Of a stretch of DNA of 64,000 nucleotides, positions 51,501-61,700 are shown in pieces. Position numbers and translations under genes: made by a program. This DNA is from Syngnathus acus. Lineage: Eukaryota > Chordata > Actinopteri > Syngnathiformes > Syngnathidae. The notes under the pieces were generated by a model. That model saw only the letters and a program-made list of their open reading frames with translations. It made no database searches and was not told the origin of the DNA. How positions within the stretch are numbered: position 1 is the first letter of the stretch; the number at the start of each line of letters is the position of its first letter. Location: the NCBI RefSeq assembly GCF_901709675.1, contig NC_051101.1, positions 7,706,501-7,770,500 on the forward strand, written 5' to 3'.

Positions 51501-52175
51501 AATCAAATCAGAAAGCCTACAAAGTAAATGTTGGTGTGGTGACAAGTTTTGCACTAGCAATGTTTTTTCTATTCCAGAGCTGATGTATATGATGAATACA
51601 ACACAATGAGTCTGCTGTTCCAGCAAGACATACTCACGGTCTGCTCTTGCAGCGGCGTCAGCCCCTGAGCGTTTCAGTCGGTCATGCACAAAACTCCGAC
51701 ACATATTGGTGAGTAGTAGCCACAGAATCCACAGAAACTGAAAAATAATTACATAGCAATTTGATATTTTTTTCCTAATTTTCCAAATCAAAAGATCACA
51801 CTGCGAATATGATATAACAAAAATAAAATGTGTATTCTTGACTAAATTTAGGATAAAACTCGCAAAGAATTGCAGAATTAGTCCGCTATGCAATGGGGTA
51901 AAAGCATTTAAAGTAGTGACCAGTGTGTCATTCGTTCAGCAAGTCATGCCGATGATGTTAATAAATGACATTTTGCAGTACTTCGTAAAACGTGTCCACC
52001 CGCTTTTACCACGGAGACGCATTTGACAGTCGAATCAAGCACTTTAGTGGAGCGCCAGTGAATGTTTTGATCTCTTCATGCAAATACACATTTGTATATT
52101 AATCGAGTCGCGGATAAAGTGTTAGTCATGCCTAAACGTGATCAACATGTGGACTCTTACCGTCAGTCGAAACAT
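35069..52175 (-). CDS. enpp2: Autotaxin (ectonucleotide pyrophosphatase/phosphodiesterase 2), complete, 25 coding exons
   Basis: Secreted lysophospholipase D that hydrolyses lysophosphatidylcholine to lysophosphatidic acid. Coding exons in transcript order: 52175-52161, 51737-51638, 49751-49596, 47990-47865, 47190-47130, 46997-46900, 46751-46672, 46536-46417, 46273-46218, 45920-45855, 45519-45447, 45356-45248, 45064-44939, 42295-42264, 42134-42007, 41784-41709, 41628-41541, 41128-40959, 38865-38730, 38419-38280, 37702-37567, 37139-37062, 35977-35845, 35719-35566, 35239-35069. All 24 introns are GT-AG and the phases join to 2628 nt (875 residues; human about 863). Domain order is signal peptide, two somatomedin B-like domains, phosphodiesterase domain, linker, nuclease-like domain. 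The C terminus reads 'HTYESEI', as in human. The next gene upstream is taf2, 2.9 kb away, as in mammals. Splice sites were placed by eye; exon 19 is the least certain. Confidence 0.95.
36390..36720 (+). mobile_element. Decayed Tc1-like transposase in an enpp2 intron
   Basis: On the plus strand (antisense to enpp2), in the intron before exon 23, there are 'gaagaaacacaatggccatcaattggtcttggtctg' and 'gacctcgcctcatggagtg' (DNA-binding domain region), then codons for '[16 protein letters not shown]', a decayed form of the Tc1 catalytic 'WPSQSPDLNPIENLW' motif. The middle of the transposase is deleted. Confidence 0.7.
37939..38062. repeat. Poly-T run and a solo end of the 'ataaggcgcacc' element
   Basis: A run of T (37939-37953) is followed at about 38028-38062 by 'gcgctttttaatacgaagtgccttatggtgcggaaaatacggta', closely resembling the right terminus of the intact element at 28192-28573. 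The matching left end is not present. Confidence 0.55.
38730..41128 (-). CDS. enpp2: enpp2 exons 18-19: glycosylated segment and linker with extra residues
   Basis: Exon 18 carries '[15 protein letters not shown]' with the conserved N-glycosylation sequon (Asn514) and ends 'CNCNYK' at an unusual donor (AAG|GTCTAAC). Exon 19 (38865-38730) ends in a linker helix '[13 protein letters not shown]', homologous to mammalian 'LDELNKRL'. It begins with 32 extra residues ([10 protein letters not shown]... ending FLHNQ) for which I know no mammalian counterpart. The acceptor used (TTTTTACAG|TTTC) is strong, and every other AG upstream of the homologous part is out of phase with exon 18. The intron between holds LINE and Tc1 debris. 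Confidence 0.75.
40000..40800 (+). mobile_element. LINE remnant (Rex1/L2-like ORF2), split by a Tc1-like end
   Basis: Plus-strand fragments '[16 protein letters not shown]', '[12 protein letters not shown]' and '[15 protein letters not shown]' match the region before the reverse transcriptase of Rex1/L2-type fish LINEs. '[20 protein letters not shown]' near 40730 corresponds to the later segment that normally reads '[10 protein letters not shown]'. The core is missing and frames are broken. It sits in the enpp2 intron between exons 18 and 19, antisense to the gene. Confidence 0.65.
40407..40545 (+). mobile_element. Tc1-like terminal inverted repeat, solo end
   Basis: 'cagtggaggaaataagtatttgatc' preceded by TA, then 'cccactgacaatgaaccaaacagtctataattttaaaggtaggttc', is a diverged copy of the terminus of a widespread fish Tc1-like transposon. 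It lies within the LINE remnant at 40.0-40.8 kb, so it inserted later or marks a deletion junction. Confidence 0.65.
41541..47190 (-). CDS. enpp2: enpp2 exons 5-17: phosphodiesterase catalytic domain
   Basis: All metal- and substrate-binding residues known from mammalian autotaxin are visible: Asp165 in 'LSVDGF', nucleophile Thr203 in 'PTKTFPN', Asn224 in 'GNSMYDP', Asp305 and His309 in '[12 protein letters not shown]', Asp352/His353 in 'VGDHGM', and His464 in 'GDHGYDN'. Up to His353 these are offset by a constant seven from human numbering, supporting the exon model. The segment before His464 is about four residues shorter than in human. The basic alternative exon that distinguishes the mammalian alpha isoform was not seen. 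Exon 14 is only 32 nt and was recovered from its flanking splice sites and the peptide [10 protein letters not shown]. Confidence 0.95.
42296..44938 (-). other. enpp2: enpp2 intron between exons 13 and 14
   Basis: The second largest interior gap in the gene. No exon-like frame, RNA gene or recognised repeat was found. The sequence is AT-rich with short A-rich runs near 42590. Confidence 0.5.
47333..47420. repeat. Relic of an 'ccggcccataagccgc' type inverted-repeat element
   Basis: 'tactgtcatttccggcccataagccgctac' resembles the terminus of a widespread fish repeat related in style to the 'ataaggcgcacc' element. One end only, in the enpp2 intron between exons 4 and 5. Confidence 0.4.
47865..49751 (-). 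CDS. enpp2: enpp2 exons 3-4: two somatomedin B-like domains
   Basis: Exon 3 (residues about 39-90) has the cysteine pattern of SMB1 ('CRNRCFE', '[17 protein letters not shown]', 'LCLRT'). Exon 4 (91-132) has SMB2 ('ECSKDRCGE', '[17 protein letters not shown]'), including the integrin-binding RGD at residues 120-122. In the family these domains help bind integrins and shape the lipid tunnel. The intervening intron carries a CA-repeat array. Confidence 0.93.
48541..48600. repeat. CA-rich microsatellite
   Basis: An imperfect run of CA with ACGC interruptions in the enpp2 intron between exons 3 and 4. Confidence 0.9.
50880..51050 (-). mobile_element. Non-LTR retrotransposon ORF2 tail, reverse orientation
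   Basis: The plus strand reads 'ccatcttctaccgcttatccgg', 'cttccctctcccaagctacttcatc', 'aggcgttcccag' and 'ggagacatagtctctgcagcg', the reverse complement of the repeat that surrounds the MITE at 28.0-28.7 kb. It lies in the enpp2 intron between exons 2 and 3. A poly-T run (51066-51088) follows. Confidence 0.7.
51066..51250. repeat. Poly-T run and GACA/CA-rich simple repeat
   Basis: Poly-T at 51066-51088 and, after unique sequence, (GACA)n passing into a CGCA/CA mixture at 51171-51250. Confidence 0.9.
51638..52175 (-). CDS. enpp2: enpp2 exons 1-2: signal peptide and propeptide
   Basis: Exon 1 contributes only MFRLT before a GTAAGAG donor. Exon 2 adds a hydrophobic core (FLWILWLLL, residues 6-14), completing a signal peptide, followed by 'HDRLKRSG'. 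The R-L-K-R (residues 25-28) matches the proprotein-convertase site R-x-K-R of mammalian autotaxin, so N-terminal processing is probably conserved. No TATA box is evident upstream of the ATG and the 5' UTR limit is not resolved. Confidence 0.85.
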
Positions 52176-52589
52176 TGTTTCGCGTTCGGACTCAAAATAG
52201 CCCCGTTACTGTAGAATACAGTATCCTAATTAATCTATCTCTCAAGATGAGATTCAGATGATTCCGATAAGAAATATAGTACATTAGTGCCGTTTTATTT
52301 GATTTTCTCCATACTAGGAGTTTTATTTATTTTTTTTACAAATACTTGGGATGGATGGCAAATCCTGGTTTTAAAGGAAATAGATTCGTTAAGAGGCGGA
52401 GCTTTTATACAGCTTCATCTCTTTACCTTTTCCTCGTCTTCATTTCTTGACCGTGTCCTGTATGTCTTTTCCCCCCCCGCATCCAGATTAATGCAGGTTG
52501 ACCAACCACAGGCGTCATTCGCGTAGATAATACACCTTGTATGCTGGTCCATGAATGTCCTTTTACAATTTCAAGACCAGGATGATGAG

Positions 52590-52960
52590 TGACAGAGGTC
52601 ACCAACCTTTTCCAAGTGACAGCTGCTTTTTAGGATCAGATTAATGCACATTTCTGCAATAACAAATGTCCTAAAATTATATTGAATGTCATGTTAATAA
52701 TTTACCTTTATGCATGTTAAGACTGATCAGGTTAATTCTCTCAATAATTAGAATGAGGAAAGAAACCGTCCACATGCAGAGATCTTTAAATGTCTGCCAG
52801 AGGCATGCAAGGGCAACAGGGCAATCTTCCTGTGTTGTATTGACGGTGAATGGAAAACAATCTTCCTCTTCCCAATACTGAACAAAGTGCAGACAGCCAC
52901 CATTATGCAGAAAATAAGGCAGTGACATTAGCAAGAGCAGGGCATTCTTTCCAAAGTATG
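52590..52960 (+). mobile_element. hAT-like non-autonomous repeat fragment
   Basis: 'cagaggtcaccaaccttttccaagtgacagctgctttttagg' is a diverged copy of the terminus of a common fish hAT-type repeat ('caggggtcaccaaccttttt...gagctacttct'). It is followed by 'atgcatgttaagactgatcaggttaattctctcaataattag', which also belongs to that family. No coding part. Assignment is from memory. Confidence 0.5.
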
Positions 52961-54897
52961 AAAGACAGGAAGAAAACTGGCCATAAAGGTTGCCTAGGAG
53001 TGTACAATAACTGTTGTTGAATTTTCTGGCAGGTAATGGATGTTTAGCACATACCTACAAAAATCTTTTTTTGTCTGAGGTAGGGTGGAAGCTTTATCTG
53101 AGAGAGAAAAAGCCAAATCCGAAAACACACTTGAAATCTCTCAAGCAATAGAAAATATGCTGGGGTCACATGAGGTATTGGTTGAACTTATCACAAAAAC
53201 ATAGCATTTAAACAGGGGTGTGTCGACTTTATATTCACTGCATATTAGCCTGAAAATTTAATTAGGCAGCAAAATCATTTGCTTGTCAATTACTTTGTTA
53301 ATCTCAAACTGATTAAATAAATAATGCTAGTTTATGGTCATGCATTTTTATTTTTGTAAAAACTGGCTTTTACATTCAACCGACCCAAGATTTTCAATGA
53401 AATACAACTAGTCTTTTTTGCAGAACGGTCAGTCTTTCTGCTACAGCTGAACAAGGTTTTTAAATTGGCACAGCTTTAATATCAACAATATCAGTAGCAC
53501 AAAACCTTGCAGGCTTTTGTTACGCTTGCATGGGTGCTCTTTGTATAAAAAGAAGTCAGTGTGTTTTGCTTAAATCTCCCTCATTCCCCTATTTTTGTGT
53601 TTAAGAAACACTGAGGCAGTAGCCGCGTTAGGTTTTCAGCGGTGTGATGTTACGTATTATGAATAATTACAGGTGTTCATTTGTTTTTGGAGAGATGCAC
53701 ACCCCTACGGTTTATATTGCACCAAACCTTACACAAACATTTTTAAACGTCTGACTCGCTGCAGCCAGCGCTCTACCTACTGCAAGAAAGCCAAGAGGGG
53801 GGAGGAGAAGGCGAGGAGCCCAATTATCACAAGGACTCATTCATAAATGCCAGTCAGATAGCAGAACACTAAGGAGAAATTCATGATAGAGAGTGTAATT
53901 ACAATAAACTTTTTTCCAAAATAGTGTCGGGGAGGGAAAAAAAACCAATGACAAAACTCCACAAAGGGAGAAAACACTAAGAAAGAATACTTGCAATGTC
54001 GGAATAGAAATGTAAGTCCCCATTAGGGAAGTAGTTTTAAATGAATGCCACAGCTATTCAAAACATGCCCATGCAATCCGATGGATGTTGGGTCCAAGGC
54101 AGAAACCGCCATTGTCAGAGCGATGAACAAGGCCAGGCATGTGGGCTCGGGCTGGTAGCTCAACGTAGCAAGTCGTGCTAAGGAACTGCTGACGGTTGGA
54201 CAGTTTTACTTTAAAATAGAGTTTTTGTAACTGAGTAGTACATGGTATAAGCCACCGTGGTCACTTTCTCCAATATCATATAATCAATGAAGTTCTTTCA
54301 CGATCATGTATCATTTCAGGTAGTTTAGGCTATTTACCTATTTCTAAAAAGTGAGAAACGTTATTGAACATTTGTGAAGTGTAAACAGCAATCTTTGCCA
54401 GTTTTTTTTTTTTTTTTTTAACCCATATTTCATTTGTAGATTGGTTGTGTCCTCATGGTTTTGCAGTACTGCCCTCATCAGTACAAATCATTGTAGGCAC
54501 ACTACTGTTGATTAAATTATACTTCTTTTCCATGCAGCGATTTTAAAATAATGAAACCATGCGTATATTGTTATTTTTAAAGTTTAAACAGTGAGAAGCA
54601 ACAACTGGCAGTAAAAATAACATCAAACAAAAACAATTGTATTCATTATAAAAAAGAAAGGACTGCAATGTCGACAAGTTCATTAAAAATTACATAGACT
54701 GACGAGAAGGTTTGACTAGCTAAACTGACATTAGAAGATTAGCTCATCATCATTAAAGACAGTCAGAACTTTGGCTATCAATTTACAAACCCTCTAGGTT
54801 ATCTCAATTTTAAATTCCAAATGTTCTTTTCACAGTGCTGCATTGCTCAAGACATTAGCAATGTAAACTTCACTTTTTTATCTCGCTAACAAGGAGA

Positions 54898-54915
54898 CCC
54901 CCCCCCCCCCCCCCC
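54898..54915. repeat. Poly-C run
   Basis: Eighteen consecutive C residues on the plus strand, shortly beyond the taf2 stop codon on the transcribed strand. Confidence 0.9.
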
Positions 54916-55059
54916 ATCCTCCAAAGGAGGACATTATGAATAGTTTAAAAAGTAAGCATATACATTTCTCACCTGCATGACATGATTGGTCAACTAGGAG
55001 TCCGCTATTGACATAAAAATGTAATACTGTGAAGGATAACTAACTTTTCTTGCGAAGAT

Positions 55060-55065
55060 TTTATT
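55060..55065 (-). promoter_or_regulatory. taf2: AATAAA hexamer overlapping the taf2 stop codon
   Basis: On the minus strand the last codon and stop read GAA TAA followed by AA, creating AATAAA across the stop. I found no other AATAAA or ATTAAA on this strand in the next roughly 750 bases. Whether it is used is unknown; use would leave only a very short 3' UTR. Confidence 0.3.
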
Positions 55066-55779
55066 CGGATAGCGATGGTGATTGGAGGGACTTGCCGCTG
55101 ACTGGGCTATTGCTGTAAGGATGCCAGTTACCTCTCTCTCTGTCCTTGTTGTCATGCTTGTGCTTGTGTTTATGTTTGTGTTTCTTCTTCTTCTTCTTTT
55201 TGTGTTCGTGATGGTGGTGGCCATGTTCCCCTCTATGTTTTGAAGGCAAGGGTGCAGTGGAGTCTTTGGAGAAAGATGGTATAGGCGTGGCAGGCATGGA
55301 GAGCATTGACTGTTCGACGAATGCCGGCTCTTTACCTTTAAAGAAAAGCATCATTGTGGTGATAAACAAACTGAAATATCTGAACAACCGTGTTAGTATA
55401 TCACCTGGTGTGGAGGGTCGCTCCAAAAGGTTGAGGTGATGATGAATGAAGGCCTGACTATCGTGGACAGTCTCCATATCAATATCTTCCTCTTCCATGT
55501 TAAACTACAACCAACCAGAGCAAAACATTTCATAACTGAGGAAAGTTTTGTGCAATATATTAAAAAAACACCATCCAACCTTGGCAATAGACAAGAAGAA
55601 GAATAACAATTCCTTACTCTGATCTTGAAGCGTCTACCGTCATCATCTTGATGTTGCAATGCTTGTCCGGGTTCTGGTGGGGAGCCCAGATGAGTCTCGG
55701 CTTTTCTCTTGATGCCCTGAGGAGGCTGCCCTACACCACACACGCCGAGTGAAATAGGATCAGGCTCTTCATCCTCCTG
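55061..55779 (-). CDS. taf2: taf2: divergent acidic segment and His/Lys-rich C terminus
   Basis: Exon 55779-55618 encodes 54 residues ([10 protein letters not shown] ... GRRFKIR) with a basic patch 'IKRKAE', and I recall no clear counterpart in human TAF2. Exon 55504-55405 encodes the conserved '[15 protein letters not shown]' and 'LLERPSTPG'. The last exon encodes a long alternation of His and Lys and ends '[15 protein letters not shown]', like the human 'SGRSIRSPSLSD'. His/Lys-rich tails of this kind are typical of TAF2. The stop codon TAA (55063-55061) overlaps an AATAAA hexamer. Confidence 0.9.
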
Positions 55780-58700
55780 CTAGAGGGAAAGAAAAGAGAT
55801 ATGATGTTTCCTATCCACAGCATTTATTTATTTAATTCCCTCAATGTGTACAATTCCGTTTTTATCCGTCCTATATAATCAATTTGCCACCACTTTTTCA
55901 TCATCAATGAATTGTTTCCAGCATAGCACTTACAGGTGGATAATTTAAACCGACACCATGGATTCCAATACTGGCGGGTGTGTCAATGACCACACCAACA
56001 CTCGGTTCAGGCTTGATGGTGGGGTTTAGTACTGCCTTCTTCTCCTTTAGGTTCAAGACCAAGCCGAGCTCGGGGAGGGGCAGGCAGGAAGGCCGGGTCA
56101 AGCCAAACAAAGTGTAGTAGAGGTTGACAGCATCGCAACGCAGGCGCCAGTCATGAGAGGTACCTGAGGAGAAAAAGGGTGAAAAGTCAAATACTTATTG
56201 GTGATTTTATATGACAAGTGTATAGAAGTATCCAGCAACAATTCGGTCCCATCACACATATCTCACCTCCCACTGCTGCTCAAATCTCCCACACTTGTCC
56301 AATTTCTAGCTTCAGACTTCCTCCTGCTTCATTATAAAATCCTTACCATCCCTTTGACAGCTCAACCCTCTTCCAGCAAGTCTTGGCAAAGCCTTTATTC
56401 AATCAATATGTGACACTCTTTATACTAACTGCCTCTGTTTATTCCTTTGAGCTGCAGTATATAAATGCATTAGATGGAAAAGGGTTTTAGACAGATAAGC
56501 ATATTGACAGGCTTTTGTCTGAGACTCACCTGAGTTCATAAGCTTCCAAAGCTGGTCCACAAGAGCTTCATTGCATATAGCTGATTCTGTTGTCTTGGTG
56601 AAGGGTGGATTCTTAGAAAGCATGGCTAGGATCTTATGTCTGACAGAACAACATATGTTGAAAGTGTGAACATGTACATTAGATATAAGATATAATTTCG
56701 TTACGAATGCACTTTTTTTCCCCCATTCATAAATGTAGTTAGATTTTCAATTAGATAAATATCTTTTCCTTTCGAAACAAAAAGCTATTTCTCGGGGGAG
56801 GGAGGGGGATCTGAAATAAGCATTAAACACTACTTTTTATTGTTTCATAAAACGGGCAAAGCTTTTATACAGGGAAAGGTGGTGACAATGAGAATAATGA
56901 GTGCAGGTAAAAGCGTGGATAATTAAAAGTCAAAAAGTAGTATGCTATGACTCATGAAATGAAGTAAACCAGGGAAGTTGTGAGTTTAAGACACATGGAG
57001 AGGAAGATCACATATTTATAACAGAAAGAATAATGCTATGAAAAAGTGCCACTAAAATGTTAAAATCACTAACGTCACTTAAGTACTACGTCAACGTCAC
57101 TTAATGAGGGACTATGGCACGTATAAATTTAGGACGCCGCCATTGAAATGGTCAACTGTCATAAAGTGATGACCCCCTGCACTATATCAAGAAAGCCTGA
57201 AAGCCTTACTAACCTGACATAAGGAGCTGGGTCACTTTGAACCAGGTTGAGTAGCCACTGCAGCTCAACTGCACTCTTTTCAACTGCAAAATAAATGACA
57301 CGAACAAATAACTCATACCGCAGGAAAAAAAATTGTTTTAACTTCTTACATAGCCAAAGCTAATCAAACGATAGATACCATCACTACACTTGCACTTTAC
57401 CTCTTGTATAGTCAACCAGAGCCTCTAGCGCAGCAACACGAACATCAACAAAGTGGCCATACTCTGCATAGGACCTGAAGAGTGATGCTTCACTTGGGAT
57501 GTGACCGTTTCTTTGAAGTTGTCGGATGGCTTTAAGACAACTATGAACAAAGCCCAAGAGATGGAGAAAAATAATAAAAAAATACAATCTGATTAAGCAA
57601 AATTAAATAATAAACTTGAAACAAATCAATAAAAAATAGCAACAGTATTGTCAGGCAAAGTGAAAAGCAAAATATCTCAAAACGACAATTTAATCAAGTC
57701 CGCAGTTTGTAACTACCATCTTGCCTGTCTATTTTTTTTTTTTTCAACACACTTAGCTAACAGCAGCTACCTGATCGTAATTGTGCTCCTGTAGCTTGGC
57801 AATAGTTTCTCCATGTTGAGGAATCTAGTTATCTCCTCCAAAATGAGACGCACATCAGCATTTAAATTGTCCACTGTTCGAGTCTCATTGTTGATACTGA
57901 TGGCTGGCGTCAAAGAGTTGGTCAGTGCTTCGAGCAGATCTGCACGGTAGTAATTATCTGAGAACTGCAAACAGACCAAGAACGCGAGAGTGTTAGTACG
58001 GTGAGCAACAAAACAAATAAAATAAATAAAAGCACTTAATTGACATGCAATGCACACTGCAAATTGTGTCAGGCACCCATCAACAACATATATTACCAAT
58101 TATTCCCAAAATAGAGATGCCCTCTTAAGGAAGGGACATATTGTAGTAGAATATTTCTCCTGAGGAGAGTACAAACATTCCCTTGTGTTCACCGACCGCC
58201 ACAAGACTGTACAACAGCAGTGTGGGCCACAAGAAGTCATTACATTCTCCTCACCACCAACCTCAATCAATAGACTCATCACACACTCAATTCCATCTAC
58301 ATATAGTAGAGTCTATAAAACATTTCTAAGCCTGTATTTATTTTCATGGTATTTATTCATTTTAAACAAACTGTTGTGTGCTGCTATAACGCCTGAATTT
58401 GCCATCATTACAGGAATATCTTGTTTTACGAAAAAATCTAAAATTATGAAAAGTAAGGAAATTTGGGCAGTGTTAAGAATTTAGATAACTGTGTTGCGGT
58501 GTCTTTACTTTGTTCTTCCTGTTGTCGTTGTACTTGATAAGATCAAGTATGAAGTTGAGGACATCTCTGGGACAGAGGTTCTGGACATCCCTGAGTAACG
58601 CCATGGCAACAGGCATAGTCTTGCAAGGCAGACAGAAAAAGGGTATGTTAGGTGTAAATTACAAAAGAGATGGGTAGACTTAATAGCCAATAATAACAGC

Positions 58701-61700
58701 AATTGAAGAATATATCCAACAATGAGAAAAACCTGTCATAGATATATTTTTTTTAACTTCACACCTTCCACTATTTATCAGTGTCTTTAGCAGTGCCTTT
58801 CCTTTGCTTGGCATATTGTAAAGGCTGTTTATTTCCTCTCTTGTGGTCTAATAAGAACCTCAAAATGACTCTAAGGTTATATGTGGTACTGTGAAACCAG
58901 ATAACAAATGAAATAACATGAAATATATATAAAAAGGGCAATCGCCATTTTCTTAAATCAAATCATCTCTTTCAAGCAACCCACAAGAAGGACAACAGTT
59001 TGAGTAAAGATACCCGAATAGTAAAATATTCAGTGCCTGTTTTGATAGGAACAATATACCTTTTGCAGGAAGTAGCTCTGGAAGTTGATGAAGTTGTTGG
59101 TCTTCACAATGTTGGGGCAACTCTTACAGCAGAACATTCTGGTGAAAAGAGACTTCATAGCTGGTGGGCCCTGCCACGTGCTCACCATAGCATTGGCTAT
59201 CTGCAATTAATAGGTGCACAGAACAACAGTTTTCATATTTCAATACTTAAATGGAAATGCTTTGCTTACAATGCCAAGGAAAGGTATTTGCCCTTTTATG
59301 ATTTACCTTTTTTCTAAACACGTTTATCATACAAATCCAGACAATCTCAAAATTCATATAATCGAGAATAAAGGGTAAATTGGTGTTTACTTACTGTACA
59401 TGCTAATCATTTGGTCATCATGCAACCTAATTAGTGTAATATGAACCTTAAAACGTTTTAGGCACCATCAAGTTAAGGTACAGTATCATATGGGAAAATG
59501 GCCTTCTGGCTAACTCTGGCATATTGACGGAAATGTTCAGTAATATGTGCTGTCCCTGTAATAAATAAATAAATAAATTAAATTAAAAATATACCTTTGC
59601 CAAACAAAAGCAGGCTTGTATGCGGACTTTGTAGAAACACTGGTCTTGTTCAAGGATGTCAGTCAGAGCCAGTCTGGAGGCAGGAGTTGGGAAGGTTTCA
59701 AGAGCCGATATGGCCTCCTCCTGCAAAATCCAAAACATGCAGCCATGAAGAAAAAATATTGATGTTGGAATGATCTGCATGGCAAAGTGCAAAAGCAAAG
59801 TCAAACTTTTCTACCACCTGCGAGTGGATTGTAGAATACTGACTTTCTAAAGGAACCCTCGACTACGAATAATTCACCCTACTAACGTAGCAGCCGTGGC
59901 TTCATGTTGGCTAGTTCACATTGCTATTGTTATCTTAAAATATAAAATTTTTTATTATATTATTATAATATAAAAAAAGACAAGTTGAATAAATTGTCTC
60001 AAAATGATTCTTTGATGCCCATGAGTATCTGTACCCGTAATCTTACTACAGTTGAATCTTCATTCATAACATAACAATAAATAATAATACAATATTTATT
60101 GCAGCTAGCCATTACCAATCCATATATCCTTTTAGCTTTTCAATTTATTTATAGAACAGTAACCTTAAATCCTGTAGCTAATACGGCAGTACTATTTTTG
60201 TAATCACTTGCATAGATCTGGCCAACGTTTTACCACCCACAAATCAAATCAATCTTACTCCTGAACACCATTTCACACCCGTACTGAGAACTCAACTACT
60301 GTTTCACACAATTTGAATGAGACCTTACATACCTGTGCAACTACATCTCTTTCATAACGCAGCTGGTATTGCCACATGAAGTCAGCTTGCTCCAATTCGA
60401 CCTTCCTCAGAATTGACATATCAGGGTCAATCCGTATCCACAGCAGAGGAGAGTCAGCACTATGTGAGAAAGAAGAGCAACGTCCAGGTTACCTGTCAGT
60501 CTCGTCCCTTCGCTAAACTATTTTGGAAATGCAAATTTAGTAATTGCCGTATTGATTTCTTACTCCATGGCTGATAAGTCCATGTCCACTTCCTCTCCAT
60601 TCATCAGTGGAATTTTCTTTTTCTTATTTCTAGGAAGAATATCAAATAATGAAAATGATAAGGAGCATTTTCACAGTCAATTTTTGTATATTTAGCAGAG
60701 GTTTTACAGCACCTTCGGCTCTTGGAGTGACATGGAATATCATGTTTGAGGCTGTTCTCCTCTATTTGCAGGGTATGGTTGAATGACCCATCTAGTTCCT
60801 GCACCGTCACCTTGATGGGACCCTGGGGAATATAGAAAATGTTCAGAAGATAGTGCATCATATTTATACGAGTTCTTTGAATGAGCCTGTTTTTTGTTAC
60901 CGACCGTTCAAATGCCCTTTTATAAATAATCATGACACACAGATTCATAACACTCACAACATATTTCTGAGTTCCTGAAGATGTGTAGTCTTGGCGGATC
61001 TCTAGCTCCAAAACATTCCTCTTTCTGTTGAAGGCAAAGCTGCCATAGAATTTTACCACAGCACTCTGATCTCTGGTTATGAATAAGTTAAGAGATTATA
61101 AATGAAAGAAAGACTTGAACAATAAACATTTGCGTGTGTGCTCTCTTTAGGATTACTGCCGAATTTTTTTTAGTCAAAGAAATACTTGACAACTTGCATT
61201 ACAAGGGAAAAAAAAATATTGCACTCCACAAGACCGATGAAGAAATAATTGACTGTACACTTGATTATTTCAGACTTTTACAGGCTATATGAAATTACAT
61301 AGATCAGACCATAGCCCAGATCAGTGGATTGAAGGATACACCCATTGTTTGATAAGAGGGGATATGTCTTTGCCAGAGACATTAGAGATGGATTTCAAGA
61401 AGGCATGAGTAGAGAGAAGCATCTGATTCCACATGTGACTCTGGTATCTCTGTGATGAGGCTGTGCTAGCCAGACTCAAAAGCTTGTTGAAAACCTGAAG
61501 GAAATATAGACAAAAAAAGTAAGTCGCCGATTTTTGGTCCGGATCATGCCATTTGTAATTACATTGACTGATTAATACGCAGGTGGTTTAAGGATGTAAA
61601 AAGACAAAATATCTGAACAACATTTCACCAATGAGGCAATAGAAGTAGTCCATACTGAGAACTTGAGAGCATAGAACTCGAAGACCTCGGACGAAAAGAG

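Larger units (their letters stand above)
52176..55060. other. taf2-enpp2 intergenic interval
   Basis: This 2.9 kb lies between the taf2 stop and the enpp2 ATG, both genes reading leftward, and must hold the taf2 3' UTR and enpp2 promoter. No TATA box is seen near the enpp2 ATG. Contents recognised are a hAT-like end at about 52590, a poly-T run (54402-54419) and a poly-C run (54898-54915). No further exon was recognised. Confidence 0.5.

Noticed and set aside
55150-55215. Apparent simple repeat in the taf2 last exon
   Set aside because: It encodes the His/Lys-rich tail known in TAF2 and lies in frame with conserved flanks, so it is coding rather than a separate repeat feature.
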